A stretch of 12,169 nt of DNA. Origin: Planctomycetaceae bacterium (GTDB taxonomy: Bacteria > Planctomycetota > Planctomycetia > Pirellulales > Thermoguttaceae). A program made the translations under genes and the position numbers. Of the stretch, positions 5,512 to 12,169 are shown one piece after another; within the stretch, counting starts at the first letter, position 1, and the number at the start of each line of letters is the position of its first letter. The notes under the pieces are model-generated. The model had not been told where the DNA came from. It made no database searches and saw only the letters and a list, made by a program, of their open reading frames with translations. The DNA lies in the NCBI GenBank assembly GCA_031276415.1, contig JAISNF010000293.1:1-12169 (forward strand), written 5' to 3'.

Positions 5512-8394
5512 TTACACGGATTCATGTTCTGTAATTTTCTTTTCAAGTTGGTCAAGCCGCTCACGAACTTCATGGAGTTCTTCGTTGGTCAGTTCCACTG
5601 CTCCAAATCTTACACGATAATATGCATCAACCACCGGACGCGTTTCCGTAATAAAATCAGTAATAAAATCAGAATGATAAATAAATTCAAGCGGCGTTTC
5701 CTCAGGACGGCGTTCATGACCAATACGAATCAGCAACCGCTCCATCCGAATATAAAAATCTATCGTCGCCTTACGACGCCAACCCTTGCCCGAATCCCGA
5801 AATATTCGCGGTATTAACCATCGAAAACATCGCCAAATCAGAAAAAATAGAACAACAAAAAATACAATAAAACCCAAAATATTGCCCCAATCTCGCCAAT
5901 GCCATCGAACTCCAGAAAAAAATAACGTTTTATACGTCCGAATTGTTTCCGCCATTGTGTTTTTCCAAAATTCAAAATTAAAAACACGATACGCAACAAA
6001 ATGAAACGCCGATTGAATCGGACGATAAATCCATTGCATTTGTTTTGAAGAATCCATGTTCAGAACAAATTCTCCCCACATCGTTTGAATCCATTCGTTT
6101 ATGTCCGTCAAACTAAACGAAACAGTTTTCATTATCGTTGCATTGCCGGCGGCTGGCGAAGGATCAAGACGCATCCAACCGCCATAATTCCACCAATTCG
6201 CATAAGAACCGGTCGCACGTTCTGAAATTGATTCCGGCGGCAAATACACGTCCACCCAAGCATGAGCATCAGATTGCCGAATAATTTGCACTCCGGGCGA
6301 AGCCGCATGCGTCTTAAACCCGACAATCACCCGCGAACCAATCCCAACACTCCGAAGCATTAACGCCAACGCACCGGCAAAATATTCACAATGTCCCGAA
6401 GGATTCTTTTCAATAAAATCTTCAAGCGGATCAAGATTATAATCCCGTATCGTTCCGCCTAATTTGTACTTAAAATGATCCGACTCCAAAAATTGCCGCT
6501 CCATGTACAACGCCCGACCAATAATATTCTCTTTGGGAAACCGCGATTCCGCATCCCATTTTTGCGCCAATGTTTTTAATGTATCCAATCCTTGTTCGGG
6601 AATTTGGAGAATTTCTTCACGATTAATGAGTTCCTGACAAGGAATGATAGATAATTGTGTACCGTGTTTGAATCCGGTTGAGTAAATAGTCATTGTTGCT
6701 TCTTCGTGATGCGCACGCCTTTCCTCAACATGGTCTCCAAATGACCGAAGCGGAGAAACGCCCGATTCACTACGGCAAAAGAAGGGCCAAGGAGCAAAAA
6801 AAATGTTCGTATCCAACGGTTGAACAACAAGATGCAAACTCAACAAATCACAGGCGTCTTCGAAAAATAGTCGTTCACCTTCGCCGGGACGAACCGGTCG
6901 TCCGGGTAATCGGGCAAAAGAAGAAAAACGGAATGTTTGCGGAAAAGTCGAGGATTTGTTCGAGAAATTAGTGGAGTTATTCGAGAAATTATTCGGGGAG
7001 TTATTGTTGTTTTCCAAAAACTGATTCCAAGACGGCGGGGACGGTTTACGCGGTTTCCACGCTCCGTCCGCATAAGTGTCCAACGCAATACCGCGAAAAT
7101 AAAGTGTCGCCCCAAGAATCTCGTCATAAGGAACTTCCGGCTCCGAATCGTCGGTCAAAGGAATACGTTGATTGGGAAGTTTCATAAACCGGACAGACAT
7201 CACTTCACGATGATAAGGCAAAACCGTACCAAGTGAACCAAGCCGGATTTCCTCACGGAATCCAACCGTTCCTACCGGTTGACGAAAAGGTTTTGTCCAT
7301 TGGTCATGACCGAATTTGATCGTAAATCCCCATAAATCTGTTCGCCCGATACGTGGAATTAAACAAAAAATAATCACCGCAAAAAATAAGGCAAACAACG
7401 TTCCGCGAACAAGATGACTCAATAATTCGTTCCGTCCGTTTTCCAAAACATTGAAACTCATCGTGCCGCCGGAAAACTCCGGACGTTCCGCAAGAAGCGG
7501 AAAACGCCGGTTTTCTTTTTTTTTCCGCCGTGAAAACCGTGAACCCGATTCCGGTACGGGAACTAATTTTGGGGACGGAGTTGTTTCTGAAGAAGGGTTG
7601 GTTGTTGAAAGTGTGGTATTTTCCTGTTCGGTGAGCGGTTCGGTAATTGTTTCCCACATTCCGCTTCGGTTGGTGTCTTGCTCATGGGGAAACACGGCAA
7701 AAAGTGAACGCAAAATGTCACGCGGGGACAATTTCCGATCTTCACCTTCTTTGGAACCAAACGGCTTCGGATTGGATTGTGAGTTGGAAAACGAAAAAAC
7801 AAACGATAGCGGACCTGTAATTAACGTAATAAGAGCAATACGAACCAATTTACCGCGATCTTGGCGTTTTGCAATTTCGGCACGCAATGAATCAAAAAAA
7901 GTTTCGACAAACGAATGAGAACGAAAATAACGGTTTTCTTTTTGCAGAAAAATCATTGCGAAAGCGCAAAGCCCGATAAAAATATACAAAATCAGTAAAA
8001 ATACAAAAAGAATACTTTGTTGCATGACGGTTGCGACAACAACCTGAAGAAGTGAAATAAGCAAAATTTGCCAGCAGAATCTTGGTTCTTTTTCACGAAA
8101 CAGCAGAACCATTTCCACAAACACCAAAACACGGGCAATAGAAAAAGCGAGGTCTTCGCCCCAGTTATGAATTATTTCGCCGAAAGTACAGAAAACGATA
8201 ATCAGCACCAACACATTAACCGTCCAATCGCCAAGCCGAATAATCCGCCGATAATCCGTCAGATAAAAACTGATTATTGCCGTGATGAGCATGAAGACCG
8301 GCAAAATGGATTCGTGTTGACCAAGCCCCAACATGAACGAGGAAAGACAGGTCATCAAACACAATGTTATCGCAATACCATAAGAAAGACGCAT
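5512..8394 (-). CDS. TgpA-like transglutaminase membrane protein (DUF3488/DUF4129 architecture)
   Basis: With the ATG at 8394 the product has 960 residues. The N-terminus holds a cluster of membrane helices (about 3-21, 31-46, 58-72, 83-99, 108-149, 183-201). A hydrophilic Ser/Thr/Pro/Glu-rich segment follows (about 205-325), then another helix (328-346) and a long extracytoplasmic part. The transglutaminase core carries the Cys-His-Asp triad: Cys669 in SGHCEYFAGALALMLRS, His711 in SDAHAWVDVYLP and Asp744 in WMRLDPSP. A single helix (837-861) leads to a DUF4129-like tail (FYIRMERLLIRIG...RPEETPLEF). Known relatives include TgpA of Pseudomonas; the natural substrate is generally unknown. The frame continues 29 codons upstream to a GTG at 8481, but that extension is translated intergenic repeat, so I reject it. 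Usual partners MoxR and DUF58 are absent nearby. An Asn-rich tract interrupts the exported part at about 462-482. Confidence 0.93.
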   Translation of the reverse strand: MRLSYGIAITLCLMTCLSSFMLGLGQHESILPVFMLITAIISFYLTDYRRIIRLGDWTVNVLVLIIVFCTFGEIIHNWGEDLAFSIARVLVFVEMVLLFREKEPRFCWQILLISLLQVVVATVMQQSILFVFLLILYIFIGLCAFAMIFLQKENRYFRSHSFVETFFDSLRAEIAKRQDRGKLVRIALITLITGPLSFVFSFSNSQSNPKPFGSKEGEDRKLSPRDILRSLFAVFPHEQDTNRSGMWETITEPLTEQENTTLSTTNPSSETTPSPKLVPVPESGSRFSRRKKKENRRFPLLAERPEFSGGTMSFNVLENGRNELLSHLVRGTLFALFFAVIIFCLIPRIGRTDLWGFTIKFGHDQWTKPFRQPVGTVGFREEIRLGSLGTVLPYHREVMSVRFMKLPNQRIPLTDDSEPEVPYDEILGATLYFRGIALDTYADGAWKPRKPSPPSWNQFLENNNNSPNNFSNNSTNFSNKSSTFPQTFRFSSFARLPGRPVRPGEGERLFFEDACDLLSLHLVVQPLDTNIFFAPWPFFCRSESGVSPLRSFGDHVEERRAHHEEATMTIYSTGFKHGTQLSIIPCQELINREEILQIPEQGLDTLKTLAQKWDAESRFPKENIIGRALYMERQFLESDHFKYKLGGTIRDYNLDPLEDFIEKNPSGHCEYFAGALALMLRSVGIGSRVIVGFKTHAASPGVQIIRQSDAHAWVDVYLPPESISERATGSYANWWNYGGWMRLDPSPAAGNATIMKTVSFSLTDINEWIQTMWGEFVLNMDSSKQMQWIYRPIQSAFHFVAYRVFNFEFWKNTMAETIRTYKTLFFSGVRWHWRDWGNILGFIVFFVVLFFLIWRCFRWLIPRIFRDSGKGWRRKATIDFYIRMERLLIRIGHERRPEETPLEFIYHSDFITDFITETRPVVDAYYRVRFGAVELTNEELHEVRERLDQLEKKITEHESV
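6949..7011 (-). repeat. Asn/Ser-rich low-complexity tract within the transglutaminase gene
   Basis: Residues 462-482 of the 960-residue protein are almost only Asn, Ser, Thr, Phe and Lys (NNNNSPNNFSNNSTNF and onward). The DNA carries imperfect tandem GAGAAATTA/GAGTTATT units. It lies between the membrane part and the catalytic core and is likely a flexible, insertion-derived linker. Confidence 0.7.
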
Positions 8395-8433
8395 CGGGTA
8401 AATCAAAAATAAGTAATTATTCAGGGCTATTTT

Positions 8434-8593
8434 CAAAACCACAAATATATTTTTATTAACCACAGAGGACACAGAGAACACAAAGGAAATTTTTAATTGG
8501 AATCGAAACGTTTAATATTATATTTGATTTTTGATCTAAAATAATTTTTTTAAAAAATTTCTTCTTTGTGAACTCTGTGTTCTCTGTGGTTAA
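8434..8593. repeat. Composite intergenic repeat, copy B (about 40-base inverted repeat)
   Basis: The left arm at 8456-8495 (TTAACCACAGAGGACACAGA and onward) is matched by the reverse complement at 8552-8593 (ending TCTCTGTGGTTAA), with a few mismatches. The intervening loop is AT-rich, about 57 bases. The preceding AAAACCACAAATATATTTTT (8435-8454) is the same module that abuts uxaC at copy A and appears inverted at copy C. Reading the minus strand through this repeat produces the false 29-residue N-terminal extension of the transglutaminase frame. Confidence 0.88.
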
Positions 8594-8671
8594 ATAAACA
8601 GAGGGACAATTTTATAGAAAATACTTCGACAAGTCCAGAACCGATGAAACATTTTTTATCTACGACAATCA

Positions 8672-8731
8672 GCGTCATCTGCGGACAAATTTTAAAAATC
8701 ATCTGCGTTTCTCTGCGTCATCTGCGGACAA
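8672..8731. repeat. Two direct copies of GCGTCATCTGCGGACAA
   Basis: The 17-base sequence is exact at 8672-8688 and 8715-8731, a 43-base period, with a further ATCTGCGTTTCTCT between them. It is the inverted form of the CCGCAGATGACGC module found at 10193-10205 and, divergently, at 5334-5346. Two copies with no conserved-spacer architecture do not make a CRISPR array. Confidence 0.85.
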
Positions 8732-8745
8732 GTCTAATACAAATT

Positions 8746-10101
8746 TTATCCCAAAAATACTTTTTGTTTGAGCAATAATTTTCGTAATTCAGGATAAGGA
8801 ACATTTCGGGCGTTGGTTCCGTTTTGGGCGGCAAGTGCGGCGGCGCAACCGGCGGCTTGTCCGGTTACCCAACACGGAACAATAACACGAACCAATTCGG
8901 ACATCTTCGGTTCAGCCGCCGTGCTTCGTCCGGCAGTGAGCAGATTATCAATTGTTTTCGGCAACAACGATCTGTACGGAATTTCCCACGCAGCGTGTTC
9001 ACCGAACCAGGCTCCTCCAATTCCAATACAATCCTCAAATTTTCGTCCGTTTTCGGCATCGGCAAACGTCATACTGTGAACCGCATTAAGAACCCGCGTT
9101 ACACGAACCCCAATTTGCGGTGCTGTTTCCACCAGAAATGTTTTTTCGTAACCCGGAGTGTTGCGAAGTTCCTGAACTTGTTTCCAAATTTGTTTCCGGT
9201 GATTCATTTCTAGTTTCGATAATGTTTTAACATCCAACCCGTTTCCGTCGGGACCGTTCATATTAACCCATTGAACACCCGGAATCGGCGTGCCGTCACC
9301 AAGACCACGCGGTTTTTTAGTTCCGGCGGGCGGAGTGGCGCGGTCAAGATTGCCGATTCGATGCACTAATCCAATCCAGTATGTCCGTATCTCGTGTTCG
9401 CAACCCGCCGAAGCAAAAATATCACCATCGCCGGTTGTATCAATTGTTTGTTTGGCAAGAATTGCCTGCGGTCCCATTTTCGTTTGAAAAATTGCCCCGC
9501 GACAGATATTGCCGTCCATAATAGCGTCAAGTGCCCAACTATGCAAATAAACATCAACTCCGGCTTCGGAAATCATTTCAACGAGCAAATATTTATAAAC
9601 TTCGGCATCGACTTTTGGCTCAGTGTTTCGATAATCACTATCGAGACCGTGCGGCATTTTTTCGAGACGTTGAAGCATTTCTTCGGTGATACCGCGTCCG
9701 ACTAATTGATTTCCGGCGGCGCGGTGTGAAAGAATTTTGAGCACCAATCCGCCGGTGATCAATCCGCCAAAATAACCGTAACGTTCAACCAATGTAACTT
9801 TTGCGCCGGTTCTTGCGGCACAAATTGCGGCGGCAGTTCCGGCGGCTCCACCGCCAATCACCAACACATCGGTTTCTGAAATTTTTGGAATTGGACTTTG
9901 CGGACGGATAATTTTTCCGTCTTCCAACCGACAAGGCGGAGTTTCGAGACCTTGAGCGGGTTTACCGGCTGGGGCGTCTTTACGCACACGAAGATCGGCG
10001 TTGGCTTCATTTTCGTTCCACAATCCCAGCCCCGCAGCAAAACCTGCCCCAAGACTAAGCGTTTTCATCCAATCACGACGGGTTAAATCTGAATAATTCA
10101 T
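8746..10101 (-). CDS. Tat-exported FAD-dependent oxidoreductase (FAD_oxidored type)
   Basis: The product has 451 residues. The N-terminus is a twin-arginine signal: Arg8-Arg9 in TRRDWMK, a hydrophobic stretch at about 14-28 and a likely cleavage after AxA at 33-35. The enzyme is therefore expected outside the cytoplasmic membrane, loaded with cofactor before export. The FAD-binding Rossmann motif is VLVIGGGAAGTAAA (79-92), ending in the ribose-binding Glu of LVE (104-106). A second signature, IDTTGDGDIFASAGCE (220-235), and a C-terminal LLTAGRSTAAEPKMSELVRV segment (about 387-406) complete the family pattern (Pfam FAD_oxidored, PF12831, from memory). The substrate is unknown. The ATG at 10101 is supported by an AAGGAG box five bases upstream. 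A second member of the family lies upstream on the same strand, 415 bases away, separated by repeat copy C. Confidence 0.92.
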   Translation of the reverse strand: MNYSDLTRRDWMKTLSLGAGFAAGLGLWNENEANADLRVRKDAPAGKPAQGLETPPCRLEDGKIIRPQSPIPKISETDVLVIGGGAAGTAAAICAARTGAKVTLVERYGYFGGLITGGLVLKILSHRAAGNQLVGRGITEEMLQRLEKMPHGLDSDYRNTEPKVDAEVYKYLLVEMISEAGVDVYLHSWALDAIMDGNICRGAIFQTKMGPQAILAKQTIDTTGDGDIFASAGCEHEIRTYWIGLVHRIGNLDRATPPAGTKKPRGLGDGTPIPGVQWVNMNGPDGNGLDVKTLSKLEMNHRKQIWKQVQELRNTPGYEKTFLVETAPQIGVRVTRVLNAVHSMTFADAENGRKFEDCIGIGGAWFGEHAAWEIPYRSLLPKTIDNLLTAGRSTAAEPKMSELVRVIVPCWVTGQAAGCAAALAAQNGTNARNVPYPELRKLLLKQKVFLG

Positions 10102-10516
10102 AAAATCTCCTTATGGTTAAAGTGTTGTAAAAAATATCTTGAAATAAAATATTTTACAAAAGTCAATTTCTAATAATCGTTTTTTTTATTAACCGCAGAT
10201 GACGCAGATTTTCGCAGATTATTTTTAAAAACGATCTGTGAAAATCTGAGACAATCTGTGTAATCTGCGGACAAGTTTATCAGCGTCCTCTGTGGTTTTA
10301 AAAATAAATTTGTGGTTTTTAGATGTTCCCTTAATGATAATTTGTACCAGTTTATGTTTTGAAATCAAGATTAGTTAATTTCGCCCAAATATTGAAACTG
10401 TTAAATTAGTTTTCCGATTTTCCCGTAAAACAGGATACAAGTTTTGGCGAAACATCGTTTTTTGAATTATCAAAAACCATTGAAAAACCACAAATTTTAT
10501 AACAATTATATGGAAA
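10102..10516. other. 415-base gene-free spacer between two oxidoreductase genes
   Basis: No gene is seen. The spacer contains the ribosome-binding site of the downstream oxidoreductase (AAGGAG, plus 10107-10112 on the minus strand) and an AT-rich stretch that could hold its promoter, without a convincing consensus. It then holds repeat copy C (10186-10320), about 160 AT-rich bases without recognisable structure, and a partial repeat module AAAAACCACAAATTTTA (10483-10499) just after the stop of the upstream gene. Confidence 0.7.
10186..10320. repeat. Composite intergenic repeat, copy C (imperfect hairpin)
   Basis: The left arm TTATTAACCGCAGATGACGC (10186-10205) continues as AGATTTTCGCAGATTATTTTT. 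The right arm (10232-10277) returns GATCTGTGAAAATCTGAGAC, then AATCTGTGTAATCTGCGGAC. The reverse complement of the right arm matches the left with several mismatches, giving a hairpin of about 40 pairs with almost no loop. It is followed by the inverted module TCTGTGGTTTTAAAAATAAA and TTTGTGGTTTTT (10289-10320), which links it to copies A and B. Confidence 0.87.
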
Positions 10517-11959
10517 TCAAAATATGATCGAACCGCCTTTTCCGAGTGTTTCACGAACTTTTTCTGCATTTACTTGTTGAATCGAACTATTTTGGTTGAG
10601 TGCGAGATAGGTCGCAACACCAGCCGCTTCACCAAGTTGGTTCATATTGACCATAACACGCATTCCCGAAAAAGCAATCAATCCCGCATCAAACATACGT
10701 CCGGCAACAATTACGTTATCGGGTTTCGGTGGAATAATTGACCGCAATGGAATTTGATAAAAAGTCGGATTTTCTTTTGTTTCCGGTCTCCAACGTCCGT
10801 GTTCAGGCGGATGCCCTTCGCCGCCGGTGTAGTGAAACGTACCATCCAATTCACGAAACGTAATACCCGGTTTATCTTGGTGATGCTGGTCAAAATGATA
10901 ACTTCCGTTTGCAATAGCATCGTCATAACGTTTGCCGTGAAGAGCGTCATCGTCGTTTGCCTGATACAGACATTTGACATGCCGTGATTCGCGAATACCA
11001 ATATAAGACGGCAACGCAGTCAAGACACATTTTTTATCTGGACTGTATTTTCGCATCATATCCATAATTGCACGAATTTGTCGTCGTCCTTCGATTTCGG
11101 CTTTGGTCAATTCGTCGGCAATGGAACAATCCGCTCCGAAAACCCGTGTTCCGGCAACCATTGTTGTAAAAGTTCCCGGCAATTTTGATCCCCAAACATA
11201 ACCGGATGGAATTTGAAATTCCGCACCATGTTCTTTTAGATTTTTTCTCATTTCGCCGAAATCCCAATCGGAAAAATGAGCGCATGTTGTCGGCGGTTGA
11301 AGCATCTCGCGTACATAAACATCAAGTCCTAGTCGCGTACACAAATCAGCGTCTCCGGTTGCGTCGATAAAATATTTCGCCTGAATAACGCCACGTCCTG
11401 ATTTTCCGTCAACAATTACGCCTATTAATTTGCCGTTGTTATCCAGGTATGGTTCGGAAAAAAGCATGTTTAAATACGCATGAATTTTGTTTTCAAGAAC
11501 AATTTCGTCTAATTCGATTTTTAATTCTTGAGAATTGAACGTAAAATAAGAACTCGGTCTATTTTCATTTAATGTTACAGCGTTTCGTTTTTTCAGCCGA
11601 TCCATTGTTTCAGTTGTCAGACCGGCGATAATTTGTAGTTTTCTTTCTGTATCATAAATGGAATGCCAGATGTTGACGAGCGAATTGGTTGCGACACCGC
11701 CGAATGCATTGAGTTTTTCGATAAGAATTACTTTCGCACCGAGTCGTGCCGCTCGCACTGCGGCGAAAACGCCTGTGCAACTTCCGCCCAAAACACAAAT
11801 ATCCGCTTCGGCAATAACCGGCAATTTCGCCGATGATTTTTCTTGTACGAGAACGAAGGAATTTTCAGAGGCAGAAGAGTTTCTTGACATTGACAATGCG
11901 CCAAGTCCTATTCCGCCGTGCATGATATGCTGAATAAAACGTCTTCTGGAATGTTTCAT
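10517..11959 (-). CDS. Tat-exported FAD-dependent oxidoreductase, second paralogue
   Basis: The product has 480 residues. The N-terminus has a twin-arginine signal (SRRRFIQ, residues 4-10), a weak hydrophobic region (15-24) and possible cleavage near SSA at 28-30. The dinucleotide-binding motif is ICVLGGSCTGVFAAVRAARLG (54-74), where the third glycine of GxGxxG is Ser60. It continues to Glu81 in LIEK. Further signatures are FIDATGDADLC (197-207), GIRESRH (321-327) and the C-terminal VIVAGRMFDAGLIAFSGMRV (416-435). It belongs to the same PF12831-like family as the gene downstream, but the central regions differ and the proteins are clearly diverged. The substrate is unknown. Export and FAD binding are inferred from motifs. 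The ATG at 11959 is supported by AGGAG six bases upstream. Confidence 0.92.
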   Translation of the reverse strand: MKHSRRRFIQHIMHGGIGLGALSMSRNSSASENSFVLVQEKSSAKLPVIAEADICVLGGSCTGVFAAVRAARLGAKVILIEKLNAFGGVATNSLVNIWHSIYDTERKLQIIAGLTTETMDRLKKRNAVTLNENRPSSYFTFNSQELKIELDEIVLENKIHAYLNMLFSEPYLDNNGKLIGVIVDGKSGRGVIQAKYFIDATGDADLCTRLGLDVYVREMLQPPTTCAHFSDWDFGEMRKNLKEHGAEFQIPSGYVWGSKLPGTFTTMVAGTRVFGADCSIADELTKAEIEGRRQIRAIMDMMRKYSPDKKCVLTALPSYIGIRESRHVKCLYQANDDDALHGKRYDDAIANGSYHFDQHHQDKPGITFRELDGTFHYTGGEGHPPEHGRWRPETKENPTFYQIPLRSIIPPKPDNVIVAGRMFDAGLIAFSGMRVMVNMNQLGEAAGVATYLALNQNSSIQQVNAEKVRETLGKGGSIIF

Positions 11960-11994
11960 AATTTACTCCTGAATTTTTCAAAAATTGTTAAAAA

Positions 11995-12022
11995 AATATA
12001 AACGTTCACAAAAAGTAACCAA
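11995..12022 (-). promoter_or_regulatory. Weak candidate promoter of the 480-residue oxidoreductase
   Basis: On the minus strand TTGGTT (plus 12017-12022) is followed after 16 bases by TATATT (plus 11995-12000). The implied leader is about 30 bases, containing the AGGAG site. Both boxes are imperfect and the region is AT-rich, so chance is a real possibility. Confidence 0.2.
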
Positions 12023-12098
12023 TCTTTCGGGTGAAATATTGAGTACATTTAAATACCTGTCTGTATTTTGACAAGCAAGGTATATCATAAAAATTGGA

Positions 12099-12169
12099 TT
12101 ATTTTTTGTAATCAGCGATATTGATTTCCAGATTACATTTTTCTTTTACTTCGAGGGTGATTGGAGTTG
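12099..12169 (-). CDS. Possible 3' end of a gene cut by the window edge
   Basis: On the minus strand one frame is open from the edge for 22 codons (TPITLEVKEKCNLEINIADY, then KK) to a TAA at plus 12099-12101. The other two minus frames are closed. The alternating hydrophobic pattern looks like a beta-rich C-terminus, but the piece is too short to assign. If real, its stop lies 139 bases before the start of the oxidoreductase gene on the same strand. Confidence 0.35.
   Translation of the reverse strand, partial: TPITLEVKEKCNLEINIADYKK

Larger units (their letters stand above)
8395..8745. other. 351-base gene-free spacer filled by composite repeats
   Basis: Between the transglutaminase start and the stop of the upstream oxidoreductase I see no gene. 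The spacer holds a short AT-rich leader (8395-8433), then the hairpin repeat copy B (8434-8593), then about 75 bases without features, then two direct copies of a CCGCAGA-type module (8672-8731). Any promoter of the transglutaminase gene must lie in or beside the repeat; none with a convincing consensus is visible. Confidence 0.75.

Noticed and set aside
7451..7918. 155-codon plus-strand frame
   Set aside because: It lies wholly antisense to the transglutaminase gene, whose frame carries a complete catalytic triad; no ribosome-binding site or domain is visible.
8672..8731. Two 17-base direct repeats as a possible CRISPR array
   Set aside because: Only two copies exist, the between-copy sequence is itself repeat-derived, and no cas gene is present.

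Overview
The window looks like a piece of a moderately AT-rich bacterial chromosome, most likely from the Planctomycetota or a neighbouring PVC lineage. This is inferred from the gene mix: two Tat-exported FAD_oxidored-type proteins, a large TgpA-type transglutaminase membrane protein, a TPR protein, a uronate isomerase, and a C-terminal fragment resembling planctomycete HEAT-type proteins. It is also inferred from the dispersed 'ACCACAGAG / CCGCAGATGACGCAGA' intergenic repeats. No rRNA, tRNA, CRISPR array, phage gene or recognisable transposase is visible.

Layout. (1) 1-1530: the headless 3' end of a HEAT-like gene (47-241, minus) is overlapped by a markedly AT-rich two-gene membrane-protein cassette (minus, 540-1196 then 181-522). 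A 337-base non-coding block with several hairpins lies upstream of the cassette. (2) 1534-3800: an NfeD/YqiJ-type OB-fold membrane protein (minus) diverges from a soluble TPR protein (plus). Plausible sigma-70-like promoters for both lie in the 248-base spacer. (3) 3830-5287: uxaC, uronate isomerase, 29 bases behind the TPR gene and probably co-transcribed with it. (4) 5512-8394: a 960-residue TgpA-like transglutaminase (minus), convergent with uxaC. (5) 8746-10101 and 10517-11959: two Tat-signal FAD-dependent oxidoreductases (minus), each with a strong AGGAG ribosome-binding site. The extreme right edge may hold the last codons of another minus-strand gene.

The spacers on both sides of the transglutaminase and between the two oxidoreductases are filled by copies of one composite repeat that folds into long imperfect hairpins. 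One copy extends the transglutaminase reading frame upstream and makes a false N-terminus; the true start is very probably the ATG at 8394.

Functionally, uxaC gives entry of D-glucuronate or D-galacturonate into hexuronate catabolism, which suits a polysaccharide-degrading lifestyle. The FAD enzymes would act outside the cytoplasmic membrane on unknown substrates. No complete pathway or new defence system can be demonstrated. The most interesting items are the repeat family, the AT-rich cassette lying over a broken gene end, and the structured non-coding block at about 1300-1470.
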